A stretch of DNA of 64,000 nucleotides from Streptomyces orinoci (GTDB lineage Bacteria; Actinomycetota; Actinomycetes; Streptomycetales; Streptomycetaceae), in the NCBI RefSeq assembly GCF_003121295.1, contig NZ_PHNC01000031.1, forward strand, positions 932,439-996,438, written 5' to 3'. Both the position numbers and the translations under genes were made by a program. Below are positions 42,457-51,214 of this stretch, in pieces (positions within the stretch are counted from its first letter, which is position 1; every line of letters begins with the position of its first letter). Under the pieces are notes generated by a model. The model saw only the letters and a program-made list of their open reading frames with translations. It did no database searches and had not been told where the DNA came from.

Positions 42457-42870
42457 ATGGGAGTGACCGGTCCGATCCGCGTGGTGGTGGCCAAGCCGGG
42501 GCTCGATGGACACGACCGCGGGGCGAAGGTCATCGCGCGTGCGCTGCGGGACGCCGGGATGGAGGTCATCTACACCGGCCTGCACCAGACGCCCGAGCAG
42601 ATCGTGGACACCGCCATCCAGGAGGACGCCGACGCCATCGGCCTGTCCATCCTCTCCGGAGCGCACAACACCCTTTTCGCCAGGGTGATAGAGCTCCTCA
42701 AGGAGCGGGACGCGGAGGACATCAAGGTCTTCGGCGGCGGCATCATCCCCGAGGACGACATCGCCCCGCTCAAGCGACTGGGCGTGGCCGAGATCTTCAC
42801 CCCCGGCGCCACCACGGCGTCCATCGTGGAGTGGGTCAACGCCAATATCCGCCAGGCCGCCGGGGCTTGA
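42457..42870 (+). CDS. icmB: Isobutyryl-CoA mutase small (B12-binding) subunit
   Basis: 137 residues, a stand-alone cobalamin-binding domain. The B12 motif DGHDRG (D-x-H-x-x-G) is in PGLDGHDRGAKVIARAL, followed by GLSILSGAHN and VFGGGIIPEDD. The length and sequence match IcmB, which with IcmA interconverts isobutyryl-CoA and n-butyryl-CoA and links valine catabolism to polyketide precursor supply. The large subunit is not in the window. ATG 42457 is chosen because GGAGG lies five bases upstream; the in-frame ATG at 42445 overlaps that site. Confidence 0.9.
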   Translation: MGVTGPIRVVVAKPGLDGHDRGAKVIARALRDAGMEVIYTGLHQTPEQIVDTAIQEDADAIGLSILSGAHNTLFARVIELLKERDAEDIKVFGGGIIPEDDIAPLKRLGVAEIFTPGATTASIVEWVNANIRQAAGA

Positions 42871-42905
42871 CCACTCCATGAGCGCGGGCGGGCGCCCGGT
42901 GCCGG

Positions 42906-44483
42906 TCATGGCTCCAGCTCCGCCCGCATGACGGCCCGCAACCGCAGGGTGTCCACCAGTCGTTGGAACGCCTCGGTCCAGTAGTCGAAGGCGCCGGGCG
43001 AACTCCCGGTGTGCTCCGGCTGGTCCGGGGCGCCGACCAGGGCCTGCAGGCGGTCGGCCTGGTCCGGGTCCAGACAGCGCTCGGCCAGGCCCATCACCCC
43101 GCTGAAGCTCCAGGGATAACCGCCGGACTCCCGGGCGATGTCCAGGGCGTCGATCACGGCCCGGCCCAGTGGTCCGGCCCAGGGGACCTCGCACACGCCG
43201 ATCATGCGGAAGGCGTCGGGCAGCCCATGGGTGGCGATGAACTGGGCCACCCACTCCGCCCGTTCGCCGCGCGGCAGCGCGGTCAGCAGCTTCGCCGGAT
43301 CCCGCCAGGAGGACTCCCCGGGGCCGGGCGGCGCGGTGGCCGGGCCCAGCAGGGCCCTCGACCACTCGGTGTCCCGCTGCTGAACGGCGGCCCGGCACCA
43401 GGCCGCATGCAGCTCCTGCCGCCAGCCGTCGGCCACCGGCAGCGCCACCGCCCCGGCCGCACCGCTCACCCCGAGATGGGCGGGCCAGACGGACAGCGGG
43501 GCCGCCTCCACGATCTGCCCCAGCCACCAGGAGCGTTCCCCGCGCCCGGACGGCGGGTTGACCACCACCCCGTCCCGCTGCATGGCGGCATCGCACTCAT
43601 GAGGTGCCTCCACCACGATCAACGGGCCCGCACCGCGCAGCCGGTCCCGGCTGACACAGGCACGGGCCCGCCGCGCCATCCGGGCCGCCAGGGCCGACTC
43701 CGGCAGGAGGGTCAGCAGCCGGGCCGCCAGCGCCCGTACATTGCGACTGCGGTCGGCCAGGGCGGCCTCCAGAAACGGCTCGTCGGCGGGGCGCAGCCCG
43801 TCATGGAACGAGTCCAGGAACATCAGCCGGTCCTCGGCGCGCTCGCTCGCCCAGGTGCCGGCCAGCAACTCCCGGGCGGCATCGGGGTTCTGGCGCCGGA
43901 GCGTGGCCAGGACGGCCGAGCGCTCCGCGAACAGCCCCTCCCGCCAGACGCGTTGCCGGTCGGCCGGGCCGCTGCCGGCCGGTTCGGCCGGGCGGGCGCG
44001 CAGGGCGAACTTCCACTGGGGGTTGAGTCGGGCCAGCCAGCGGGCCCGTTCACCGCCCAGCCGGAGCACCTCCTGGCGCAGATCGCTGCGGGCGCGGGCG
44101 GCGTCCAGCAGCTCCGGCAGCAGGGCGTCCGGCGCCCGGTAGCCGCGCAGATTGGCGGCGGCCAGCCACTGCGGCAGCAGTTCCACCAGGTCCGGCGCGC
44201 TGCCGCGCCGGCCGGTGGCGGGCCCCGCCCGGTCGGCCAGCAGCAGGGCCAGCCGCCGCCGGGCGGCCTCCGGCAGACAGGGGCGCGGATCCTCCGGAGC
44301 GGGCTCCGGCCGGGCCCGGGCGGCGGCCGGGAGCGCACCGGCCCGCCGCCGCACGGCGTGCAGGGCGGCCTCGTCCAGCAGGGCCAGCGCGGGGGCCTGA
44401 CCGGGGCGCCCGGCGGGTGCGGCGCGCCGGTCGGTGCCCAGCAGGGCGGTGCTGAGCAGTTCGTCCCAGGTGGTGGTGTGCAT
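42906..44483 (-). CDS. DUF5691-family protein
   Basis: 525 residues. Almost all helical, with HEAT-like stretches (RSVNVRALAARLLTLLPES-type sequence near 255). Typical opening is MHTTTWDELLSTALLGTDRR. No catalytic motif or membrane segment is seen. The family is of unknown function. ATG 44483 follows GGAGG. It lies 194 bases downstream of the SWIM gene on the same strand and is probably cotranscribed. Together with the divergent MoxR/DUF5682/VWA operon it makes a recurring block; a scaffold or substrate-recognition role in that system is inference. Confidence 0.85.
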   Translation of the reverse strand: MHTTTWDELLSTALLGTDRRAAPAGRPGQAPALALLDEAALHAVRRRAGALPAAARARPEPAPEDPRPCLPEAARRRLALLLADRAGPATGRRGSAPDLVELLPQWLAAANLRGYRAPDALLPELLDAARARSDLRQEVLRLGGERARWLARLNPQWKFALRARPAEPAGSGPADRQRVWREGLFAERSAVLATLRRQNPDAARELLAGTWASERAEDRLMFLDSFHDGLRPADEPFLEAALADRSRNVRALAARLLTLLPESALAARMARRARACVSRDRLRGAGPLIVVEAPHECDAAMQRDGVVVNPPSGRGERSWWLGQIVEAAPLSVWPAHLGVSGAAGAVALPVADGWRQELHAAWCRAAVQQRDTEWSRALLGPATAPPGPGESSWRDPAKLLTALPRGERAEWVAQFIATHGLPDAFRMIGVCEVPWAGPLGRAVIDALDIARESGGYPWSFSGVMGLAERCLDPDQADRLQALVGAPDQPEHTGSSPGAFDYWTEAFQRLVDTLRLRAVMRAELEP

Positions 44484-44677
44484 GGGAATGCCTCCGCTTC
44501 GGTGGTGGGCGCGCGTCGGGCGGCGGACCGTGCACCGGGGACGTCGGTCCGAGGGGCGTGGGTTTGCAGGGCTGCCGGGGCATGGGGCCGTGGCGTGGGC
44601 GGAGCTGTGCCATGAGCCTCCGGTTCGTGGCACGCCTCGTTCACGGCGCTACTGGGGGGCTGCCTCGGCCCGTGCGG

Positions 44678-46027
44678 TCACAGCGGTACCGGCTCCGGGC
44701 CCCAGGTGGCCAGCGGGGTGAAGCCACGGTGGCCGTACTCGCCGAAGACCGTCACCGGCCGCCCGCCGGATATCGCCGCCAACCGCCACAGCCCGGCGCG
44801 CTCGGCGCACCGCGGGTCCACGGGCAGTGCCGAATCGCCCTGGGCGTCCGCCAGTTGCCAGCCCTGCGCCGGGTCCGGTATCGGGGTCACCGCTGCCAGC
44901 ACCACCGGCCAGGACTCCAGCCAGGGATCCCCGCGGAGCGCCTCGCCATAGGCGCTGAGCGCGGCCGTGATGTCGCCGCCCGGCGGAGGCTGGGCACAGG
45001 GTGCCGGCGGCCCATGGCGGGCACCCAGGGTGGCGCGCAGCGGACTGGCCGAAGGGTGGAAGGCCAGCTCGGCGTCGAAGGCGGTGCCCACCGGCAGTGA
45101 CAGCTCGGGGGCCCGTCCGCCCGCCCCGTAGGACAGCAGCAGGGCCATCCGGCCGGAGTCCCGGCCGTACAGCCAGATCCGGCGGGTCACCAACCGGCCG
45201 TCGTCGGCGTCGCGTTGGGCCAGGATCGCCCAGTGGTCGCGGACCGTGCTGCCCGAGGCGGAGAGGGTGGCGCCGTCCACCGGAATGCCGACCCTGGAGC
45301 GCACGGTGGCGGCAAGTGGCTCCGGCAGCCGGTCCAGCCGTAGAAAACCCTGGTTGAGGGTGTGCAGCAGGGCGCACTCGGCCAGCAGCCGTTCGGCCGC
45401 GTCGGCACCCGATCCGGCGATCGAGCCCAATTCCCGGGCGCGCGCCGCGAGTCCGGGGGCCTGGGCGTCGATCATCCGGGCGGCCGTCTCCTCCCACTGA
45501 ACGGCGGACCACGCCCCGTCCGCCGCCAGACCGCCGCCCACCAGATCCGCCAGCCGCTCCTCCAACTCCCGGGCGCCATCGGCGATCCGCCGCATCCGGC
45601 GCTCCGCCCGGCGGCGGGCAGTCTCCCCGGCACCGGGGGCCGGCCCACCGGCGTGATCACCGGACTCGCCACCGGCCTCGTCCCGGCGCCGGGCCAGCCA
45701 GTCACCGGCCCAGTCCGGCGGTCCGGCGGCCGCGTCCGGTACCGAATCCCGGTCCGTGGACCACAGCAGCAACAGCCCCAGCGCATGCTTGCACGGAGAC
45801 TTCCGGCTGGGACAACCGCAGTGGAATCCGGGGCCGTTGAGATCGACAACCGTCCGGTACGGAGTGCTGCCGCTGCCCGCGCAGTGGCCCCACACCGCGT
45901 CCCCCCATGCGCCCAGGCCCGACCACGGTCCCGGCGTGGCGAGCCGGCCGGCCGCCGCGCGTGATGCCTCGTCAGATGCCAGCGCGAGCACCTGGTCCGA
46001 TGTCCAGCGTTCCCCCTGCCCAGTCAT
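44678..46027 (-). CDS. SWIM zinc-finger protein
   Basis: 449 residues. The SWIM motif C-x-C-x6-C-x-H is complete: C70, C72, C79 and H81 (FHCGCPSRKSPCKHALGLL). SWIM domains bind nucleic acid or protein. The remainder is helical with a charged linker near 130-160 and a beta-rich C-terminus (GDSALPVDPRCAERAGLW). The ATG at 46027 is one or two bases from the start predicted from a TTGTCAGTG-N8-TAACTT promoter, so the mRNA is likely leaderless. It is the first gene of the minus-strand arm of a damage-inducible divergon. Confidence 0.88.
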   Translation of the reverse strand: MTGQGERWTSDQVLALASDEASRAAAGRLATPGPWSGLGAWGDAVWGHCAGSGSTPYRTVVDLNGPGFHCGCPSRKSPCKHALGLLLLWSTDRDSVPDAAAGPPDWAGDWLARRRDEAGGESGDHAGGPAPGAGETARRRAERRMRRIADGARELEERLADLVGGGLAADGAWSAVQWEETAARMIDAQAPGLAARARELGSIAGSGADAAERLLAECALLHTLNQGFLRLDRLPEPLAATVRSRVGIPVDGATLSASGSTVRDHWAILAQRDADDGRLVTRRIWLYGRDSGRMALLLSYGAGGRAPELSLPVGTAFDAELAFHPSASPLRATLGARHGPPAPCAQPPPGGDITAALSAYGEALRGDPWLESWPVVLAAVTPIPDPAQGWQLADAQGDSALPVDPRCAERAGLWRLAAISGGRPVTVFGEYGHRGFTPLATWGPEPVPL

Positions 46028-46034
46028 GTCACCG

Positions 46035-46057
46035 AAGTTAAGGCACCCCACTGACAA
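46035..46057 (-). promoter_or_regulatory. PafBC-type promoter of the SWIM gene
   Basis: On the minus strand TTGTCAGTG (46057-46049), eight bases, then TAACTT (46040-46035): an exact match to TTGTCRGTG-N8-TAnnnT. Transcription should start at about 46028, next to ATG 46027. Confidence 0.8.
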
Positions 46058-46093
46058 TCGCCCTGACCTGCGGCTTCGTTGGCGCAAGGCCCA

Positions 46094-46116
46094 TTGTCAG
46101 TGGTGTGGTGCAGGGT
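46094..46116 (+). promoter_or_regulatory. PafBC-type promoter of the MoxR operon
   Basis: TTGTCAGTG (46094-46102), eight bases, then CAGGGT (46111-46116). The upstream box is exact; the -10 lacks only the first T. The box is inverted relative to the one at 46049-46057 (perfect 11-bp arms 46048-46058/46093-46103). The predicted leader is about 35 bases. Confidence 0.75.
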
Positions 46117-46157
46117 TGGAGACACATCCCGGAGCGCACGCACACCGAGGGGGAACC

Positions 46158-47267
46158 GTGACCGTGCCCGGCATCTCCGCCGAACCGCCCGAGGCCCTGC
46201 GGCCGCACGCCGAAGACGCCTTCGCCGAGGAGCTCAAGGCGCTCGCGGCCGCCGACGACCGCCCGCGGCCCGCCCGTTGGCGACTGTCGCCCTGGGCGGT
46301 GGCCACCTATCTGCTCGGCGGCGTGCTTCCCGACGGCAGCGTGATCACCCCCAAGTATGTGGGGCCGCGCCGCATCATCGAGGTGGCCGTCACCACGCTG
46401 GCCACCGACCGGGCGCTGCTGCTGCTCGGTGTCCCCGGCACCGCCAAGACCTGGGTGTCCGAGCATCTCGCCGCGGCCGTCAGCGGGGACTCCACGCTGC
46501 TGGTGCAGGGCACCGCGGGCACCGCCGAAGAGGCCGTCCGCTACGGCTGGAACTACGCCCGGCTGCTGGCCCACGGCCCCAGCCGGGAGGCGCTGGTGCC
46601 CAGCCCGGTGATGCGGGCCATGGCCGAGGGCATGACCGCCCGGGTCGAGGAACTCACCCGCATCCCCGCCGACGTCCAGGACAGCCTGATCACCGTGCTC
46701 TCCGAGAAGACCCTGCCGATTCCCGAACTCGGCGAGGAGGTCCAGGCGGTGCGCGGCTTCAATCTGATCGCCACCGCCAATGACCGCGACCGCGGTGTCA
46801 ACGAGCTGTCCAGCGCCCTGCGCCGCAGATTCAACACGGTCGTCCTGCCGCTGCCGGGCACCCCGGAGCAGGAGGTCGAGATCGTCGCCCGCCGGGTGGA
46901 CCAGATCGGCCGCTCGCTGGAACTGCCCCCCGCACCCGACGCAGTGGCCGAGATCCGGCGCGTGGTCACCGTCTTCCGTGAACTGCGCGAGGGGGTCACC
47001 GCCGATGGACGCACCAAGCTCAAGTCGCCCTCGGGCACGCTCTCCACGGCCGAGGCGATCTCCGTGATCACCGGTGGGCTGGCGCTGGCCGCGCACTTCG
47101 GCGATGGAGTGCTGCGTGCGGGCGATGTGGCGGCCGGAATCCTGGGCGCGGTGGTGCGCGATCCGGCGGCCGACCGGACGGTCTGGCAGGAGTATCTGGA
47201 GACCGTGGTCCGGGAGCGGGACGGCTGGCAGGACTTCTACCGCGCCTGCCGTGAGGTGTCCCGATGA
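46158..47267 (+). CDS. MoxR-family AAA+ ATPase
   Basis: 369 residues. Walker A GVPGTAKT at 91-98. The Walker B-like strand reads ARVEELTRIP (EE in place of the usual DE). Sensor 1 is NLIATANDRDRG and the arginine finger region ELSSALRRRFNTVVL. MoxR ATPases work with VWA proteins to remodel or activate protein complexes. The GTG start follows GAGGGGGAA. The next two genes overlap by 4 bases each, ending in a VWA partner, so this is a coupled three-gene operon led by a damage-type promoter. Confidence 0.9.
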   Translation: MTVPGISAEPPEALRPHAEDAFAEELKALAAADDRPRPARWRLSPWAVATYLLGGVLPDGSVITPKYVGPRRIIEVAVTTLATDRALLLLGVPGTAKTWVSEHLAAAVSGDSTLLVQGTAGTAEEAVRYGWNYARLLAHGPSREALVPSPVMRAMAEGMTARVEELTRIPADVQDSLITVLSEKTLPIPELGEEVQAVRGFNLIATANDRDRGVNELSSALRRRFNTVVLPLPGTPEQEVEIVARRVDQIGRSLELPPAPDAVAEIRRVVTVFRELREGVTADGRTKLKSPSGTLSTAEAISVITGGLALAAHFGDGVLRAGDVAAGILGAVVRDPAADRTVWQEYLETVVRERDGWQDFYRACREVSR

Positions 47268-49801
47268 CCGTCGCCCTGCTGGGAGTACGCCACCACGGCC
47301 CGGGTTCGGCCCGGGCGGTGCGTGCCGCGCTCGACCAGTGCGCGCCCCGGGCCGTGCTGATCGAGGGCCCGCCGGAGGCGGATGCCATCGCGCACCTCGC
47401 GGCGGAGGAGGAGATGCGGCCGCCGGTGGCGCTCTTCGCCCATGCCGTGGACGACCCCGGCCATGCCGTCTGGTGGCCCTTCGCCGACTTCTCACCGGAA
47501 TGGGTGGCCCTCCGCTGGGCACTGGCACATGGCGTCCCGGTCCGTTTTATCGACCTGCCGGCCGCGGTGACCCTGGGCCGGAACGAAGCGCTCCAACGGG
47601 CCGCCGCGGCCGACCCGTTGGGCCGCCTCGCCGAGGCGGCCGGATACGACGATCCCGAGCGCTGGTGGGAGGACGTCATCGAGCACCCGCCCGCCGCGGC
47701 TTCACCCGCCGACGCCCTCGCCCCCTTCCAGGCCGTGGCCGAGGCCATGGCAGTGCTGCGGGCCGATGAAGCCGGGGCGGAGCCGGGAGGCGGCACGGGC
47801 CATGGACGCGGTGCCTCGCATGGCATGGCGGCGGTGAGCGAGATGGCCTGGCACGGCCCGGATCGCCGGGTGAGCGGGACCATGACCACCGGCCGCGGGC
47901 CGGAGGGTCCGGCATCGGGGGGCGGTGGCGCCGATGAGCCGGTTCGCCCCGCGCCCGGCGGCATCGGTGCCGGCCGCGACGCGGGCCGCCCGGCGAGCGC
48001 AACGAGCGCAAGCGGCAAGTGCAACCTCCCGGCATCCGGAGGCCCGGCATCCGGAGCCGCCGGTCACGACACCATCCGCGAAGCCCATATGCGGCTCAAA
48101 CTCCGCCAAGCCCAGCGCGAGTTCGGTGACCGGATCGCCGTGGTCTGCGGGGCCTGGCACGTTCCGGCGCTCTCCGTCCGGCGGACGGTCGCCGCCGACC
48201 GGCAGCTGCTCAAGGGGCCGGCCAAGGTCAAGACGGCCATCAGCTGGGTGCCCTGGACACACCGGCGGCTGTCCCGGCACAGCGGTTACGGGGCCGGAAT
48301 CACCTCCCCCGGCTGGTACCGCCACCTCTTCCACGCCCCGGACCGGCCACTGGAACGGTGGATGACCACCGTCGCCCGGCTGCTGCGCGACGAAGGGCAC
48401 CCGGTCTCCTCCGCGCATGTCATCGAGGCGGTCCGGCTGGCCGGCACCCTCGCCGCGCTGCGCGAGCGCCCACGGCCGGGGCTGGCCGAGACTCTCGACG
48501 CGGTATGCGCGGTGATGTGCGAGGGCTCGGAGGTGCCCCTGGCACTGGTCCGGGACCGGCTGGTCATCGGTGACACTCTCGGCGAGGTCCCCGAATCCGC
48601 ACCCGCCGCACCCCTGCGCCGCGATCTGACCCGGCTGCAGCGCAGCCTGCGCCTCAAACCCGAAGCCGACCGCAGAGAGGCGGAGTTCGACCTCCGCAAG
48701 GACACCGACGCCGCCCGCAGCAGGCTGCTGCACCGACTGCGGCTGCTCGGCGTGGACTGGGGCACCCCAGTGCCCTCGCGCGGCGGGCTGGGCACCTTCC
48801 GGGAGAGCTGGCGGCTGTGCTGGCATCCGGAGCTGTCGGTGCGGGTGGCCGAGGCCGGCGTCTGGGGCACCACCGTGGAGACGGCGGCCACCGCCAAAGC
48901 CGCCACCGCGGCCGGCCGGGCGGTCTCCCTCGCCGAGATCACCACCCTGGCCGAACAGTGCCTGCTCGCCCAACTCCCCGACGCCCTGCCCACGGTGATG
49001 CGCGCCCTGGCCGACCGGGCCGCGCTGGACAGCGAGGTGGCACACCTGGCCCAGGCCCTGCCCGCCCTGGTGCGCTCGGTGCGCTATGGAGACGTCCGGC
49101 GCACCGACACCGGCGCCCTCGCCGAGGTGGCGGCGGGCATCGCCGAGCGGGTCTTCATCGGGCTGCCCGCCGCCTGCGCGGGCCTGGACCGGGACGCGGC
49201 CCAGGAGATGAGAGGCCACCTGGACGCCGTGCACCGCGCCACGGCACTGCTCGACCGGCCGGGCATGCGCCGGCGCTGGACGGATGTGCTGAGCGCCCTC
49301 GCCGAACGCGAGGGCCTGCCCGGGGAGATACGCGGCAGGGCATGCCGACTCCTCTTCGATGAAGGGGAGTTGGATGAGGAACGGGCGGCCCGGCTGATGG
49401 GCCTGGCGCTGTCGCCGGGCCGGGCACCGGCCGAAGCGGCCGCCTGGATCGAGGGGTTCGCCGGCGGCGGAGGCTCCGGCGGCATGCTGCTGGTGCACGA
49501 CAAGCGCCTGCTGACGCTGATCGACACCTGGCTGACCGGAGTGACCGCCGAGGCATTCACCGATGTGCTGCCCCTGCTGCGCCGCACCTTCTCCGCCCAT
49601 GAGCCGGGCGTACGGCGCACCCTGGGCCGGCTGGTCCGCAGTGGCCGGGCGGCCGCCGCCGACCCCAACGACCGCAATCCGGACGCCGGTTTGGACCCGG
49701 ACCGGGCGGCCGCCGTCCTTCCCGTCATGCGCCTGCTGCTCGGGCTGGACACCCCGCAGCGCGCCGGCCAACCGGCGATACAAGGAACGGAGGCGTCATG
49801 A
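47264..49801 (+). CDS. DUF5682-family protein with two GX2H motifs
   Basis: 845 residues. The N-terminal domain begins ALLGVRHHGPGSARAV (GVRH at 7-10), followed by AVLIEGPPE (E34, E38). The second motif is VVCGAWHVPAL (GAWH at 296-299). Paired GX2H motifs with an intervening Glu are the signature of the TraB/TIKI/ChaN-like hydrolase superfamily, so a metal-dependent protease/hydrolase role is inferred. Between them a Gly/Ala/Pro-rich insert (about 172-268) is probably a disordered loop. The C-terminal ~500 residues are helical. The ATG overlaps the MoxR stop, and the VWA gene overlaps this one. Confidence 0.85.
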   Translation: MTVALLGVRHHGPGSARAVRAALDQCAPRAVLIEGPPEADAIAHLAAEEEMRPPVALFAHAVDDPGHAVWWPFADFSPEWVALRWALAHGVPVRFIDLPAAVTLGRNEALQRAAAADPLGRLAEAAGYDDPERWWEDVIEHPPAAASPADALAPFQAVAEAMAVLRADEAGAEPGGGTGHGRGASHGMAAVSEMAWHGPDRRVSGTMTTGRGPEGPASGGGGADEPVRPAPGGIGAGRDAGRPASATSASGKCNLPASGGPASGAAGHDTIREAHMRLKLRQAQREFGDRIAVVCGAWHVPALSVRRTVAADRQLLKGPAKVKTAISWVPWTHRRLSRHSGYGAGITSPGWYRHLFHAPDRPLERWMTTVARLLRDEGHPVSSAHVIEAVRLAGTLAALRERPRPGLAETLDAVCAVMCEGSEVPLALVRDRLVIGDTLGEVPESAPAAPLRRDLTRLQRSLRLKPEADRREAEFDLRKDTDAARSRLLHRLRLLGVDWGTPVPSRGGLGTFRESWRLCWHPELSVRVAEAGVWGTTVETAATAKAATAAGRAVSLAEITTLAEQCLLAQLPDALPTVMRALADRAALDSEVAHLAQALPALVRSVRYGDVRRTDTGALAEVAAGIAERVFIGLPAACAGLDRDAAQEMRGHLDAVHRATALLDRPGMRRRWTDVLSALAEREGLPGEIRGRACRLLFDEGELDEERAARLMGLALSPGRAPAEAAAWIEGFAGGGGSGGMLLVHDKRLLTLIDTWLTGVTAEAFTDVLPLLRRTFSAHEPGVRRTLGRLVRSGRAAAADPNDRNPDAGLDPDRAAAVLPVMRLLLGLDTPQRAGQPAIQGTEAS

Positions 49802-51009
49802 CCAGCGGCAGCACCCCCCTTACTGATCCCGGAGCCGAGCGGCTGCGCCGCTGGCGGCTGGTCCTGGGCGCGGAGCAGGGAGCGGACGGCACCGGCTGCG
49901 CGCTCAGCGGCCATGACGCCGCCATGGACCGGACCCTGGAGGCGCTCTACGGTTCCCGCCCCGAGCGCAGCGAGGGCCGCTCGGCGGGCCTGGGCGGCTC
50001 GGCGCCCCAGGCCGCCCGCTGGCTGGGGGACATCCGCGCGTACTTCCCGACGTCCGTCGTTCAGGTGATGCAGCGCGACGCAATAGAGCGGCTCGGGCTG
50101 GCCGCACTGCTGCTGGAGCCGGAGCTGCTGGAGGCGGTCGAGCCCGATGTGCATCTGGTGGGCACCCTGCTGTCGCTGGGCAAGGCCATGCCCGAGGAGG
50201 CCCGGGAGGCCGCCCGGGTGGTGATCCGCAAGGTGGTCCAGGAGCTGGAGCGCCGCCTGGCCGGCCGTACCCGCGCCACCCTCGACGGCGCACTCGACCG
50301 GGCCGCCCGCCTCAGCCGCCCCCGGCACCGGGACATCGACTGGAACCGCACCATCCGCGCCAACCTCCACCACTATCTGCCGGAACACCGCACCGTGGTG
50401 CCCGAACGGCTGATCGGCTACGGCCGCGCCGCCCGGTCGGTGCGCAAGGAGGTGATCCTCTGCGTTGACCAGTCCGGCTCCATGGCCGCCTCGGTCGTCC
50501 ATGCCTCCGTCTTCGGCGCGGTCCTGGCATCCATGCGTTCGCTGAGCACCCGCCTGGTGGTCTTCGACACCGCGGTGGCGGACCTCACCGAGCAGCTGGC
50601 CGACCCGGTGGAGGTGCTGTTCGGCATCCAGCTGGGCGGCGGCACGGACATCAACCGGGCGCTGGCCTACTGCCAGGCCCGGATCACCCGGCCCACCGAG
50701 ACCGTGCTGGTGCTGATCAGCGATCTCTACGAGGGCGGGATACGGGAGGAGATGATCAAACGGGTGGCCGCCATGCGGGCGGCGGGGGTGCGCTGTGTGA
50801 CCCTTCTCGCCCTGTCCGACGAAGGAGCGCCCGCCTACGACCGGGAGAACGCGGCGGCGCTCGCCGCGGCCGGCGCCCCCGCCTTCGCCTGCACCCCGGA
50901 CCGTTTTCCGGAGGTGATGGCGGCCGCGCTGGAGGGCCGTCCGCTGCCCGTGGGCGAGCCCATACCCCCGGACGGCGCAGGTCAGCCGGGCTCCGTACGG
51001 GCTAAGTGA
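49798..51009 (+). CDS. VWA-domain (CoxE-like) protein
   Basis: 403 residues. The MIDAS site is complete: D224-x-S226-x-S228 (CVDQSGSM), Thr in GGGTDINRAL and Asp in VLISDLYEGG. The N-terminal half is helical (ARVVIRKVVQELERRLAGRT; YLPEHRTVVPERLIGYGR), as in ViaA/CoxE-type partners of MoxR ATPases. It is translationally coupled to DUF5682 (ATGA overlap). No signal peptide or helix; cytosolic. It probably forms an ATPase-driven chaperone with the MoxR protein and acts on, or with, the DUF5682 product. Confidence 0.9.
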   Translation: MTSGSTPLTDPGAERLRRWRLVLGAEQGADGTGCALSGHDAAMDRTLEALYGSRPERSEGRSAGLGGSAPQAARWLGDIRAYFPTSVVQVMQRDAIERLGLAALLLEPELLEAVEPDVHLVGTLLSLGKAMPEEAREAARVVIRKVVQELERRLAGRTRATLDGALDRAARLSRPRHRDIDWNRTIRANLHHYLPEHRTVVPERLIGYGRAARSVRKEVILCVDQSGSMAASVVHASVFGAVLASMRSLSTRLVVFDTAVADLTEQLADPVEVLFGIQLGGGTDINRALAYCQARITRPTETVLVLISDLYEGGIREEMIKRVAAMRAAGVRCVTLLALSDEGAPAYDRENAAALAAAGAPAFACTPDRFPEVMAAALEGRPLPVGEPIPPDGAGQPGSVRAK

Positions 51010-51214
51010 GCACGGTGCCTGTGAGCGTAATCACGGCCGGAGTGTGACCTGCGATTTAGGGTCGCCCGGTTCACGGGGATAACCTGCGAGACGGACATGC
51101 CGCGTCAACGGTGAACGTGTGCCGCCCTCGTTACAGATCGCGTCGTCACGCTGCCCGGCGGCACGCCCGCGCAGACAACGAACCGCGATATCCATGGAAA
51201 AGGGACGGACGCGC

